From: Chiridota heheva | Taxonomy: Eukaryota > Echinodermata > Holothuroidea > Apodida > Chiridotidae | Reading direction: 5' to 3' | DNA: 64,000 nt | NCBI GenBank assembly: GCA_020152595.1 | Contig: JAIGNY010003294.1 | Span: 767,501-831,500 of the forward strand | Shown: positions 14,909-26,700 of the stretch, piece after piece | How positions within the stretch are numbered: position 1 is the stretch's first letter | Layout of the letters: each line of letters starts with the position of its first letter | Notes under the pieces: generated by a model | The model's input: the letters and a program-made list of their open reading frames with translations, nothing else | Database searches by the model: none | Told to the model about the DNA's origin: nothing | Program-made: the position numbers and the translations under genes

Positions 14909-14954
14909 GGTGTATAGCAATCGTAGGAAAATATGCGCTAACATAACAAACAGG

Positions 14955-15502
14955 CCGGTTCGTACTCCCGATCGGGAGATCTCAGAGTTCAGGAGATTTA
15001 GACATGCGCAGTACGAGTCTATTCAAAAACGAAGCTTCGCCATAGTCTTTGGTGTACTCGCTATATGAGTGTATTATTTCTTAGCACTCTTCATTTAAAT
15101 AAAATGATGATACAAAGTTTTATTTGACTCTGATAATTTTTATAACAATGCTAGTTAAAAATAATACTTCAACAACAAAAAAATCAGAAAATGTTTTATT
15201 TTGTTAACGGGAACACATAATAAGAAGTCACTATTTTTTTTCAAATTTTGGAAATTCTACGGTAAATTTTAAAATCGCACGGTGAAAAGATAATACATAT
15301 GCCATTATTCTATATCGTAAAAAAAAAAATCAACCCTACGCAGTGATTGAAGTCCCCACGCTCAAGATTTGTCTGATTCTTACATGATTAAAATAGAAAA
15401 TTTGGATTTGGATAGATGCACTGTGAAATACTTTTGTGAAGTATCTCCTGATCGGAAGACTAAAACTCTTCTCCCGATCGGGAGTCAGGAAGTACGAGCC
15501 GG
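14955..15502. mobile_element. TIR element with CTCCCGATCGGGAG palindromes
   Basis: The left end reads CCGGTTCGTACTCCCGATCG and the right end, reverse-complemented, reads CCGGCTCGTACTTCCTGACT followed by CCCGATCGGGAG. So each TIR contains the 14-bp palindrome CTCCCGATCGGGAG (about 14964 and 15474). The 548-bp element has an AT-rich interior without a coding frame, which is the form of a non-autonomous DNA transposon. Confidence 0.75.
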
Positions 15503-16230
15503 ACTGACAAATTGACGCTTTGAAATATTCAGTTATGCAAAATAAGTCAGTATAGCTTGCGGGAAGATAATTCCTTACGTTCAGTTTTTCTGAGTGTGCA
15601 TACCGATACGGCCATCATAAGAAGCTTATTTTTGTTGATTGGTGAAATTCTTTCCCCTCCTCTTGTTCGATAATTTTACTAAAAGTAAAGTCTTAGTTAG
15701 GATCATGAGTATATTAAGTTCGAGTCATGATGACTAGAATTCCAAAATGGAAAGGAAGTATTTGTTTAATTGACTAACGTTATCAGTAGCTAAGCGTGAG
15801 GCATTCCTTTGGAGGAGCAAACCACGTTCGATGTGGCTGATCTAATGAAATAATAATACTAATGGATGATTGTCAAAAATGTCCGCATCTGCCAGAAACT
15901 ATTGTAAGCATAAACCAATAATTATAGAAGCCACGTTATTTTTAAACTGTCTATTCGAATTTTTCTGTTACAATTTTTTTATTAACTATTTGTATTCTAT
16001 AGGTAATTATAAACAATAGGGGGGGAAACCTGTCTTTCTAAAACGAAAAGTAGAAGTTTGCAGCCGATTATTGAAAAACTTCAAAATTGGCTCAGCATCG
16101 TGTTGCTCGTGTTGTACAGAAAAATCAAAATTTGGATTTTACTTTAATTAAACGCCAAAATCGCACGACGTTGTGGATGGGATAATTTGTAGCATTATGA
16201 GATTGTTTAAAATATTTATGTTGCCGTAAC
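15503..16230. other. No gene recognised
   Basis: Single-copy-looking AT-rich sequence. Nothing supported on either strand. Confidence 0.4.
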
Positions 16231-16773
16231 TTAAAGGGTCACGCGCCCACAAAATAAGGCGCTGCCATTTCCGCTTTCTTTGATTTTCTGCGAGACTCGC
16301 TTTTATTCCATACACTATACTCTAACACACAAATGTACGGAGCATCTTTGATATGAATATTCAAATCTGAAATGACTTATGACCTCAGCCGACTTCGTAA
16401 AATTGATCGCGTCGGGGATTGTGTGTGCGAGCAACGAACAAACAAACCGCTTGGTTATCAAGTTTTTACGCCTAGAATCAATCTCTCTTTTTTGGAAATC
16501 TTGTCATCAGTTGAGCCGGATATATTAGCGAATTTCGTTTAGATCGATTGCATTAGCGATCGTATTTTGCCAAATTGAGTCTGTTTGCCAACTTTTGTAA
16601 CTTTGTTGTTACTGAGTTGTACTTTCTACTAGTGTGTTACTGTACCAGGTGAACAGGGGCCGAAAAAAACTAAACCAATGACATCTCGCGCTTGTTAAGC
16701 GTGAGATGATACTGCATGCTGCTGGAATGTTTAAGCACCTAAGCTCTCTATTCTGGGGTGCGTGGCCCTTTAA
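16231..16773. mobile_element. MITE-like element, TTAAAGGG termini (copy 2)
   Basis: The left TIR TTAAAGGGTCACGCGCCC and the right TIR (reverse complement TTAAAGGGCCACGCACCCC) match over about 20 bp with three differences. Length 543 bp. 'gccgtaactta' lies just outside the left end (16223) and again beyond the right end (about 16779), which may be a target-site trace. The minus-strand frame at 16609-16800 crosses the right end and has no domain. Confidence 0.72.
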
Positions 16774-17157
16774 CATTAGCCGTAACTTAGCATTAGTCAC
16801 AAAATCGCGCTAAGACAACGGCCAATGGGAGCTCATCAATCTCCGTTTATATACTTCTATGGTGTATATACTAAAAACAATATGTAAAAGCAGGGTAAAA
16901 CATATTTCACGCAAAGTACATGGTATCCCTATCTAAACAATTAAAAAAGTGTTTCCTATCATTTAGTGTGAAGGTAGTTTATTTTCAAAAAATGCTCACA
17001 AATAATTGACTTGAAAGATTTTCTTTATAATCACACTATTACGCGAGAAATTTGTATTAAACAAACTGTAATTTTTGAAATTTGTAAAGCTGACAATAAT
17101 ATAATTTTTTTTTTTTTTTATAATATGGAAAGTGCATATTCGACTACAAGAATAGTC

Positions 17158-17622
17158 CTTTAACAGTCCGGCAGCATGCCTCTAATGGGAAGAGGGAACA
17201 TTTTGCTACATGGAAGCCGCCATTTTGTGATATTTTCCATGATCCTTTGCTATCCTATAAAACCCTTATGCAATGTTACAAATTTCAAATGTGAAATTCC
17301 TATGGGAAAAATATCTTTGCTTGGGGAAACCTAAAACTCATGAAAAAACCTTCATTACTGCAATGGCTAAAACTTTTCCACTTCCATTTATTATGTTCAC
17401 CACGCCGTTTTCGAAATATTACAAATAAAAGAAAAAAAAGCTAGGCTTTTTGGCGCGAAGCAGCCATTTTGATGTTTTTCAACACAATGATGTTTCATAT
17501 TTCAAGTAAATGAATTACAAACTCACAATTCTTCGCAACATCTAAAAAATATGGCTGCATGACTTCAATATTCTCGCGTGCTTAATGTTCCTATTAATAA
17601 GCATGCTGCCGGACTGTTTAAG
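17158..17622. mobile_element. TIR element, CTTTAACAGTCCGGCAGCATGC termini
   Basis: 22-bp TIRs match with one difference: the left is at 17158-17179 and the right at 17601-17622. Length 465 bp. The interior contains two related phrases, 'aagccgccattttg' (17215) and 'gcagccattttgatg' (17460). No transposase, so non-autonomous. Confidence 0.82.
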
Positions 17623-17969
17623 AAGATGTTTAAAAACGTTTGTTTACTTCAGCGTAAATTGCTCCTCAGGATGAAGTGTTCTATACACTTGATGAAATCC
17701 ACAGCAGAAATCATACGCAAAGGAATAATACAACTTTGGCTGAATAAAATAATCACCAACAGCCAAATGAAATTCACTGGAGAAATTAATAAACTTTTAC
17801 CATAAACTTTGAAAGTGGATGTACGAATGCCTGCAGATACAGCAAGTTGTTTTTCTGTGCCTGTTTTTCTGACTTATCTTGTGGATTTTTCACCTTAAAT
17901 TTCTTTCATATATAAGATACACCTGTTGGAATTACAGACATGCGTGACATGATTTTTTATTAGACTTTT

Positions 17970-18562
17970 CTTTAATTGTCCTCTTTCATATAAAGTCACA
18001 AGAATTCAAGGAAATATTGAATTAAAAGATTACTTTAGGGGTCAAGCAAGCAAAATGATGAAAAAAGGTTTCAAAAATTGTATTATGTTAAAGAGATCTT
18101 TATTAAGTTTAAAGTTTGGTATGATTTGTGTAGAAATGACTGAAATCAGACTAGTTGTGACATTACAGACTCAGATTCCTCAAAATCTTTATGTATTCTA
18201 TCATATTTTGTCACGTGGTTTTGTGACTTGAAAACCATTAGATATGTCAGGAAATTAAAATTCACAACCTAGAGAAAGTTTGATGAAAAACAAATTAATA
18301 AAAGTAAAAAAACAAAAAAACAAAATTCTTTAAAGTACATAAAGAATTGTTAAAAATGTGAGGCCCTAGAGCGCCAACCTTCCATAGTATACTTACTACA
18401 TCGGTCATTTCTACATAAATAAGACAGAGCTTGAAACTTGAATAGCTCATTAACGGAATGAGATATTAAAGCAGTTTCCTCACCATTTTGTTTTTTTAAA
18501 ATCCTCTTGCATATAAGTTAATCTTGCTTGACCATTGAACTAATCCTTAAAGGACAGCTCTT
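17970..18562 (-). repeat. Dispersed repeat, inverted copy of 57672-58268
   Basis: The reverse complement of this block aligns with 57672-58268 over most of its length. Shared phrases in the same order include 'attccgttaa', 'attcaagttt', 'agctctgtctta', 'gtagaaatgac', 'aaggttggcgc' and 'ctttatgta'. The element has internal symmetry, with similar half-elements facing each other. Shorter relatives appear near 59755-59840 and 61735-61800. No coding potential. Confidence 0.78.
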
Positions 18563-18681
18563 CTGAATAAAAATGTTGTATTGATTCCGAAGTACACTAT
18601 TCACTAATAAATAAAATAATCAGAATCATAATCATAATAGTAATAATGAAAAGTCCTTCTTTCTAAGGATCTGAGTTATCC

Positions 18682-18912
18682 TTAAAGGAGCACTAGACCG
18701 GAAAGTGAGGGCGAATTTTTAGGGGGTCCCCCCAAAGTCCAATGTTTGTTTGGCACGCAACGGTATAGTAATTTTCAGGTTAATAGGAATTAATTCGAGT
18801 GACCTTTTGCCTTTAAGTCACCTGTGGGCTATAGAGGCATGAAATTTATCGATCTATTGTAGATAATGTATATGTGAAATTCGGAAAAAACTAATTTCTA
18901 GTGCTCCTTCAA
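18682..18912. mobile_element. MITE-like element, TTAAAGGAGCACTAGA termini (copy 3)
   Basis: The left TIR TTAAAGGAGCACTAGA (18682-18697) and the right TIR (reverse complement TTGAAGGAGCACTAGA, 18897-18912) differ at one base. Length 231 bp. The subterminal 'gaccggaaagtgaggg' is shared with the element at 8076, so both belong to one family. Confidence 0.83.
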
Positions 18913-20430
18913 TTTACAGCTCCTCCCAGATGATAATGTTTGTGATATAACTTTCATTTGTCACCTTTGCTTATTATGATATATAGTAACCAAACAGTAC
19001 ATAAAACACAATCTGTAATGAAAGGCCTATAGACAATACACAGACAGCAGTTTCTTGCCACATTGGCTGATCCGTGCTATGATCATTTTTTTAATTCATG
19101 CGAAATTTGTCATGCATGACTTGCTGACAAGAATGAAAAAGTCCATTCCTGCTAGAATTTGATCTGCGGCAATATAGAGGGTGTACGTTTCTCTATATCT
19201 CTCTTTTCGCTGTTAATAATGAATGGAGCGAATGGTTGATGAAAAAGCCCCTGCGATAAACTAGTCAACCTTGACAGTTATAGACTGAGAAGAGATTGTA
19301 TTTTATGTAATTCTTATTTCTTATTCGCTAATATATAATTAGCAGCATATATAGCACATATGGTGAAAACATTCTTTTGAAGAAACTGGAAATAGATACA
19401 AATAAAACACCCCTTTTGCTACTTGAAAAATGAGACATCATTTATTCATAAGTGTAAAATTGACCCTTTTCAACATTTTGCTTGAAAGAAAGATTAAATT
19501 GAGAACGAAAATTCCATATACAGATATATAAATAATCGGGAATACGGTGGCCACCAAATTATGATATTTCCCATAATGTATTGTAGTGCTATCTTTAGAG
19601 CTAAATCTTACCCATTAAAAATTACTTCTGTGTCTAGATGTGAGGAATTGACAATTAAAACCCACTTTAATTGTTTGTTGATGAGGATCGATATATCCGG
19701 CGGGACAACAAGATATTTTAACGGTGACTTACGTGTGCTTTTCCTGACATGTACCTAAAAGTGTAAACTAAAAAAGTAACTGGGACCAAAAGTGTGGGGT
19801 CATTGTTTTGAATCAATCCTGCTGTCTATTTTTGGTTTAAATGTATGTCTGCCAGGTTGAAGAAAAAAATCCTTTTTTGTTGTCTCCGACTATCTGATAC
19901 TTGAAATCGTATGGCATTTAATGTAATATACCAGTAATCACACATGTAGATTTCACTACATAGAGAACAATTAATTGTGTTAATCCTTCAAGGAGTAATG
20001 CAAGTTTAAAGTTCTGAGTAGATTAAGTGCAATGGCTGTTAACATATTTGACATCAAATCATTACATTCCCAAGACCATTTGCGTATATAAGGATGTTTC
20101 AGCTGACGTCATGCGGTCACATGACTGTTTACATCGCCATTTTGTTGAAAAAGACTGTCCGCTGTAAACTTACATACGTTTGCTTGTAGTTAGGCCCCTA
20201 TATAAGATTGTTTTTGTAAGATAATTATGACGTCTTAAATAAGCTATGTACAAGAGAATGTGTAAGAGATACAAGTAATGTAATAAGCATAGGTAAAGGT
20301 GAAGTGAAGCTAATTTATTTAAAATTATGTAAATTAAATTGTCAATAATTGATAAATGAATAGGTTGATACAAATTACGGGTGTATGAATGTATGCATGA
20401 AAAGTATATATAGAGTACAATTTTAGTCAT
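18913..20430. other. No gene recognised
   Basis: AT-rich DNA. The small frame at 19561-19758 and the minus-strand frame at 20170-20430 show no domain. Confidence 0.4.
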
Positions 20431-20552
20431 AATAGTAATAATAATAAAAATTATAATAATAGTAACAATAGTGGTAATAACAATAGTAATAATAATACTA
20501 ATGATAATAGTGATGATAACACTAATAATAATAGTAATAATAATAATAGAAT
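20430..20552. repeat. (AAT/AGT)n-type degenerate microsatellite
   Basis: Trinucleotide-like 'aataataataatagtaataat' with frequent G and C substitutions over about 120 bp. Confidence 0.9.
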
Positions 20553-20724
20553 GTGAAGATATACCTAAGACATAGGCAGGCTACATGCAAAGTTGGGGAA
20601 GTTTGTGAAGAAAAAATGAAAAAAATGATAACTTACATGTATAAGGTATTAAGCGTATGTTTGTTGTGGCGTCGTGATAGTGTGTGATTTCTTGATGAGT
20701 GTTTGGTGAAGCGTGTTATGTGTG

Positions 20725-21019
<295 letters not shown>

Positions 21020-22013
21020 TTACTTCAAGTTATACCTTACCTTCCATGCTATAATATGCAATCTGGTCACACGACCTGATTCTAACGCACTTCTAACCGA
21101 ACCTAAAAAACGCAGTAACCAGCCAAGCCCTGACCTCCATAATACCTCTGTACCACCTCACTCTTTTTCAGCGCGTTGTTTCACTAACATCGCTGAAAAC
21201 TGGTCACTTTTATTTTATTTTTAATTAACCTTTCTAACTCTTTTCTCTTCGGCAGCTTCTACCTGAAGGGTTTTTACGCTGCCCGTTCTCATCTGGCTCG
21301 CCTTTTCAAGTCTTCCGAGAGAAGGGTGAGATAGCCATGGGTCCGAGATTTCTTCGGCCGACCTACACGACTTTACCCGTGTAGCCTACACTTAGGATAG
21401 CGGGTTTTTGTCTCCATTCGTACATAGCGAGTGGCTAGTTCGAGAGTGTCCTACTCTCGTGGTGGGTGTTTTAGGTCCTAGAGCACAGGTTGTGCCTGTC
21501 TAGGGGACCTCTCGCCCCGGGAATTAGTCTTTTTCTCCCTTAGCCCCACCCGCCTCGAGGTGACCCTAGCGTTATACTATGTATAGTGTTTAGCACGTTA
21601 GGATATTTCAGTACACCTTCTTTTTCGATTTTGGCGCATGCGCATTGGGTCATAGTCACCGCTGGGTAAATGTGGGGTCGCCCTGTAACAACTCTAGGGA
21701 GCTACAGTTGTTACTAGCGAGCTTATTTTCGTTTTCACGTTAACAGCATATGAGTATTTTTATTTTTCTCACACAGTTTTGAGATAAAATATTTAATTTT
21801 CAGGATTGAAATTGGGGTGTCGGAGAGACCGTGGGTGGGTCTCTCCGACGACCTAATTACAGGGGAAATAATCTTTCCTTTTATCTTTACAAACCTCAAG
21901 TAACACAGTGGTTGGTGTTTCCCACGCTACCCCGGCGCTAGTAAAGTCATTACGTTGGATGCGTTTTCTCGGGTTTCTAGAGTTTTTCAGATAGAAAATT
22001 TTTTGGTTTTAAA

Positions 22014-22311
22014 TTTTTTTCTGTTAAAGCAAGTGTTGTTGTTCTGTTTAGAATGCTATGCCTCGTCTCTCTTTAGCGTGTCCGTAAGATCATAGTTACT
22101 TTGCCGTGTTTAGGTTTGTACGCTTGGACTTACGTTCTTCTCTTAAGAAATTTATTTTTCAGTAAAAATTGTTTCTGTTTAAGAGAGTTTTGATGTTCTG
22201 TTTAGACTGCTAGGCCTCGTCTCTCTTTAGCGTGTCCGTAAGATCATACTTACTTTGCCGTATTTGTGTATGTACGCATGGATATATGTTCTTCTCTTTT
22301 CAGATATAAAA
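22014..22311 (+). repeat. Direct repeat of about 150 bp inside element copy A
   Basis: Two copies share 'gttctgtttaga', 'cctcgtctctctttagcgtg', 'tccgtaagatcata' and 'tactttgccgt'. They start at about 22014 and 22164. The same pair is at 44340-44632 in copy B, so it predates the copying of the element. Confidence 0.88.
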
Positions 22312-22423
22312 GAGATTCACTGAGAAGGTTACGCTCTTAGAGGCGTTGCGCCTAGAGCGGTAACGGTAAGAGAGAGAGATAACCTCTTAGGGGCGTTAAC
22401 GAACGTCGCCTAAGTTGTAAACA

Positions 22424-22680
22424 CGGTTCCAAACGGTTCCATTGGACAGTCCCTGTCGATTCCACAACCCTTGTAATGCGTTGAACGCTGGTTGTTGTGA
22501 GTCCGGGGACGGTTCCAAACGGTTCCATTGGGCAGTTCCTGTCGATTCCACAACCCTTGTAACGCGTTGAACGCTGGTTGTTGTGAGTCCGGGGACGGTT
22601 CCAAACGGTTCCATTGGACAGTCCCTGTCGATTCCACAACCCTTGTAACGCGTTGAACGCTGGTTGTTGTGAGTCCGGGG
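22424..22680 (+). repeat. 86/87-bp tandem repeat, three copies, inside element copy A
   Basis: 'cggttccaaacggttcc' starts at 22424, 22510 and 22597. Each is followed by 'cctgtcgattccacaaccc' and 'gaacgctggttgttgtgag'. Copy B keeps one full unit (44761) and one shortened unit (44997), so unit number changes quickly. Confidence 0.9.
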
Positions 22681-23205
22681 ACGGTTCCATACGGTTCCGG
22701 GAGTCCATACGGTTCCGCGGCCCGTTGTTACGGGGCGAACGGTTCCATTGGACGGTTCCGTGAGTCCATACGGTTCCGCGGCCCGTTGTTACGGGGCGAA
22801 CGGTTCCATTGGACGGTTCCATACGGTTCCGCGGCCCGTTGTTACGGGGCGAACGGTTCCATTGGACGGTTCCGCGGCCCGTTGTTACGGGGCGGACGGT
22901 TCCATTGGACGGTTCCGCGGCCCGTTGTTACGGGGCGGACGGTTCCATACGGTTCCGTTGGACCATCCCTGACGGTTCCGCAGCCCTATGTGCGGGCATT
23001 GTGCGGTTCCGGGGACGGATCCATACGGTTCCGGGATCCATACGGTTCCGCGGCCCGTTGTTACGGGGCGGACGGTTCCGTGGTCCATACGGTTCCGCGG
23101 CCCGTTGTTACGGGGCGGACGGTTCCATTGGACGGTTCCATACGGTTCCGCGGCCCGTTGTTACGGGGCGGACGGTTCCATTGGACGGTTCCGCGGCCCG
23201 TGTTT
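22681..23205 (+). repeat. GC-rich minisatellite with CCCGT-TGTT-ACGGG hairpins, copy A
   Basis: Units of about 40-55 bp combine 'acggttcc', 'ccgcggcccgttgttacggg' and 'cggttccattgga'. Each 'cccgttgttacggg' can fold with a 5-bp stem and TGTT loop. Several frames stay open on both strands only because the unit lacks stops. In copy B the corresponding block is longer (about 45080-45985). Confidence 0.9.
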
Positions 23206-26200
23206 ACACGGGTCCGTATTTAACGGGTTCACGTACATCGTACGGTTTAATCCGGTTATACGCCCACTAGCTACGTGGTCAGGTGACAGGTGACATTCTT
23301 GACAAGAAGTATAGCATTGACAGTTATTTTTCTTCTTGGTCCTGTAGCCATTAGCTACGCAGTTCCACGGCTCGTGTGAACGCAATTAAGACTGTCTACG
23401 TTGAACGTTACAAGTTCCGTATTTATTTTCACCAGTATCATGGACATGAAGGACAGGTCCCCGAGTGTCGATGTTTTACTTACCCAAGATGTCTCGTGAT
23501 GCGTAGCGTGCAAACGCTTCTTTAAATTACGCTCCGGTGACATCCATCTCACGTGTTACGCGTGCAGATTATGCTGCGAGTCAAATCCCTGTACTCTTTG
23601 CAGCGATTGGGATCTAGCGGCGTGGTCGGAGCACAGACTCCACCGCGACCGGTACTTTCAAAGAGCGGCGGAGAAAGTGGAGAAGCGACGGTCTGATAGG
23701 CCCTCTTCGTCTCCCCACCGCCACCCAGGTCCAAAGCCAGGGAGGCGGGGCCGCCGCCCACTCCTAGCGGAGCGCCTCTTGAAAGACGTACACCGTACGG
23801 TTCATCCGGAAGTATAGCATTGAGACAGCTATCATTCTTCTTGGTCCCGTAGCCAACGGCTACGACAGTTATACGGTTCCACGGCCCATGTTTACGGGTC
23901 CGTACGGTTCCACGGTCCGTATTTTACGGGTCCGTACGGTTCCATTGGACGGTTCCGCGGCCCGTGTTTACGGGTCCGTACGGTTCCATACGATTCCACG
24001 GTCCGCGTTTACGGGTCCTTTCGCTTCCATTGGACGGCTCCAGTGAGCGGAACTTATCTTTAATGGGATAACGTACACTGTACGGTTCACCCGGTTATAC
24101 GCCCACTAGCTACTACGCTACGTGGTCAGGTGACAGATGACTTTCTTTACAAGAAGTATAGCATCACGACAGCTATTTTCTTCTTGGTCCCGTAGCCATT
24201 AGCTACGCAGTTCCACGACTCGTGCGAACGCAATTAAGATTGTCTGCGTTGAACATTACCGTTCCGTAATTATTTTCACCAGTATCATGGACATGGAGGA
24301 CAGGTCCTCGGGCGTCGATGCTCTACACACCCTTGATGACCCGGCATAGCGTGATAACGCTTCTTTGCTTTACGCTCCGGTCACATCCATCTCACGCGTT
24401 ACGCGTGCAGATTATGCTGCGAGTCCATTCGTGGAACTCTTTGCAGCGATTGGGTTCCAGCGGCGTGGTCGGAGCACAGACTCCACCGCGACCGGTGTTT
24501 TTCAAGGTGCGACCGAGAGCGTGCGGCTCCGGTGTTCGGATGCGTACGGCTCCGTAGTTTTGTAACGGGATATCGTACACCGTACGATTTACCCGGATAT
24601 GCACCCGCTAGCTACGAGCTATGTGGCCAGGTGACAAGTGATAATCTTCACAAGTAGTATAGCGCCGTGAGAGCTATTCTATTCATGGTTCCGTGGCCAT
24701 TAGCTACGCAGTTCCACGATCATGTGAACACCATTTACACGATTATCCGCGTTGAACGTTACATTTCCGCAATTACTTTCACCAGTATCGTAGGCACGGA
24801 GGACAGGCCTCCGTGCGTCGGTACGTTACGCACCTCAGAGTTCCCGCTTTGCATAGCGTGCAAACGCTTCTCTAGACCGTACGGGCCTGTACGACTTCGG
24901 AGTTTTTGCAACGGGATAACGTACACTGTACGATGAACCCCGAAGTTGAGTTCGCTAGCTAGGAAGCTGCTTGGTCATAGCTACGCTGTCCCACGGCCGT
25001 GTGAACTGCCTCTGTAGGATTTTCCGCGTTGAACGTCACAGTTCCGCGATGTTTTGCGCCTATATCATCGACACGACGGGCAGGTCCCTGGTGTCGGTGC
25101 GTTACGCGCCTTGACTGTCCTGCGATGCGTCGCATGTAAACGCTTCTTAGGTTGCGCTTTGGTGTTATCGACTTGTTCAAACCCGTGTACACCGCTGTGG
25201 TCCTCGGTTCCGCGATGGGACCGGTCGGCCAACAAGAGGCGACGCCCTACGGGTCTTACGTGAGTTAGTCCCCTTTTTACGGCTAGTTGTAGAGCCATTG
25301 GATTCCTTGCACGGGTCCATTAGGGTCCGTACGGCTCCGGTAATCGGTTCCATACGGCCCCACGGCTTGTTTTTACGGGTCCGTAACACAACTTGGCGGC
25401 TCCGTCCGGGGCATGGGATGACGTTTGGGTCTGTAGTGCTGCTTAGTTATACAGCAAGGTAACGTACAACGTACGTCACACCCGTTAGTTTCGGAGATCC
25501 CCACGTCCGTGTGAGCTGACTTGGTGAGATTTTCGCGTTGAACGTCACGGTTCCGCATAGTTTTTCTCCAGTTCATGGACACGAGGACGAGTCCCCGTTT
25601 GTCGGTACGTCACGCTCCCAGGATGCGTCGCGTGTTAGCGCTTGCTCGGGTTTCGAGGCCTAGCGCTCGGGTGATAAGATTTCCTTCTTTACGGGAGGCA
25701 TACCATCACGAGGGCTATTCCCTCCGTGTTACGTAGTTCCACGACCGTTCAAACTACTCTGAAGGTGATTCTTGCGTCGAACGAGACCTTCGGCTCACAT
25801 TCTACAGATATTAACGCGGTTTTACGTACAACGTGCGATAAACCCGGGTATCGGAACTTCGGGATATTGCGACCGTTAGCCGCGTGTTGCAGTGTTCCGC
25901 GGTCGTTTTTCTTGCTGGGACGTTTTTCGCGTTCGACGGCAGTCCCCCCACGCGTAGCCGCCGGCTTCGCGGCTCCGTAGTGATTTTATACAAACGGAGT
26001 TAACGGCCTATACCAGCGGCGCGGCTGTGTGGTAGAGGACCAGTAGCCATGAACTACTGCGTTCCGCGGCCGTTTCTCTTACCGGGACACGTACTGAGTA
26101 CGACGGTAGTCCCCTCTTCCCCACGCAGCTACCGGTTTCGTAGCTCCGTGATGGAACAAACTCAGTTTACGACTCGTATAGCTTGCGTGGCACGTGAACT

Positions 26201-26700
26201 CCTCCGTATTTCTTACGGCCTCAGTTTATATATATTTTACCTATTCTCAACGGAACGCGTACTGTGTACTTCTTCCCTACGCGTCGCCACTTACTCGGTG
26301 GCCCCGTGGTGAATAGAGGTATCATGAGATAACGACTCACGTTACAGGTGTAGTACGTTCACGCTATCGTGGACCTAGACGGTCCTTTGGTACTGATAGC
26401 TACTTCGTTCGGGACACGTACCAGTACCAGTTGTCCCCTCGCGTAGCCACGAGCTTTTGCTCCGTGGTGCACAGCGACATCGTTGGCGGTGGACTCGTGG
26501 TTTTTACTTGTCATGCTGACGCCTTTGTAGACCCATAACGGATCTATTATACTTAACGGGGTTGCGTACTTTGTACGGCGTAAGTCCCCCCAGTAGCCAC
26601 GCGCTTTTCCGCTCCGTGGTGCAGGGTGTTTAACGGTCCGTGTAGTATACACAGGACGTCACCTCTTTCGTGATTTCTACCCCAGTGTTGGGGTTTATGA
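23206..26700 (+). repeat. Array of diverged large cassettes in element copy A
   Basis: A composite unit recurs in changing lengths. Its parts are a 'taacgtacactgtacgg'-type palindromic start; 'ccggttatacgcccactagc'; 'ggtcaggtgacag'; 'aagtatagcat'; 'ccattagctacgcagttcca'; 'gcgttgaacgttac'; 'caccagtatcatggac'; 'ggacaggtcc'; and 'gcgtgcaaacgcttctt'. The 'gttgaacg' landmark falls at about 23401, 24248, 24752, 25028, 25528 and, weakly, 25757, and similarity drops from left to right. From 25860 onward the units reduce to 'gtagccacg...gctccgtggt' hairpins. No coding frame is convincing. Confidence 0.72.

Noticed and set aside
22352..23270. Open frames rich in Arg, Gly, Pro and Val across the GC minisatellite on both strands, and the equivalents at 44905-46072
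   Set aside because: Simultaneously open on both strands because the unit lacks stops; lengths differ between copies A and B in step with unit number.
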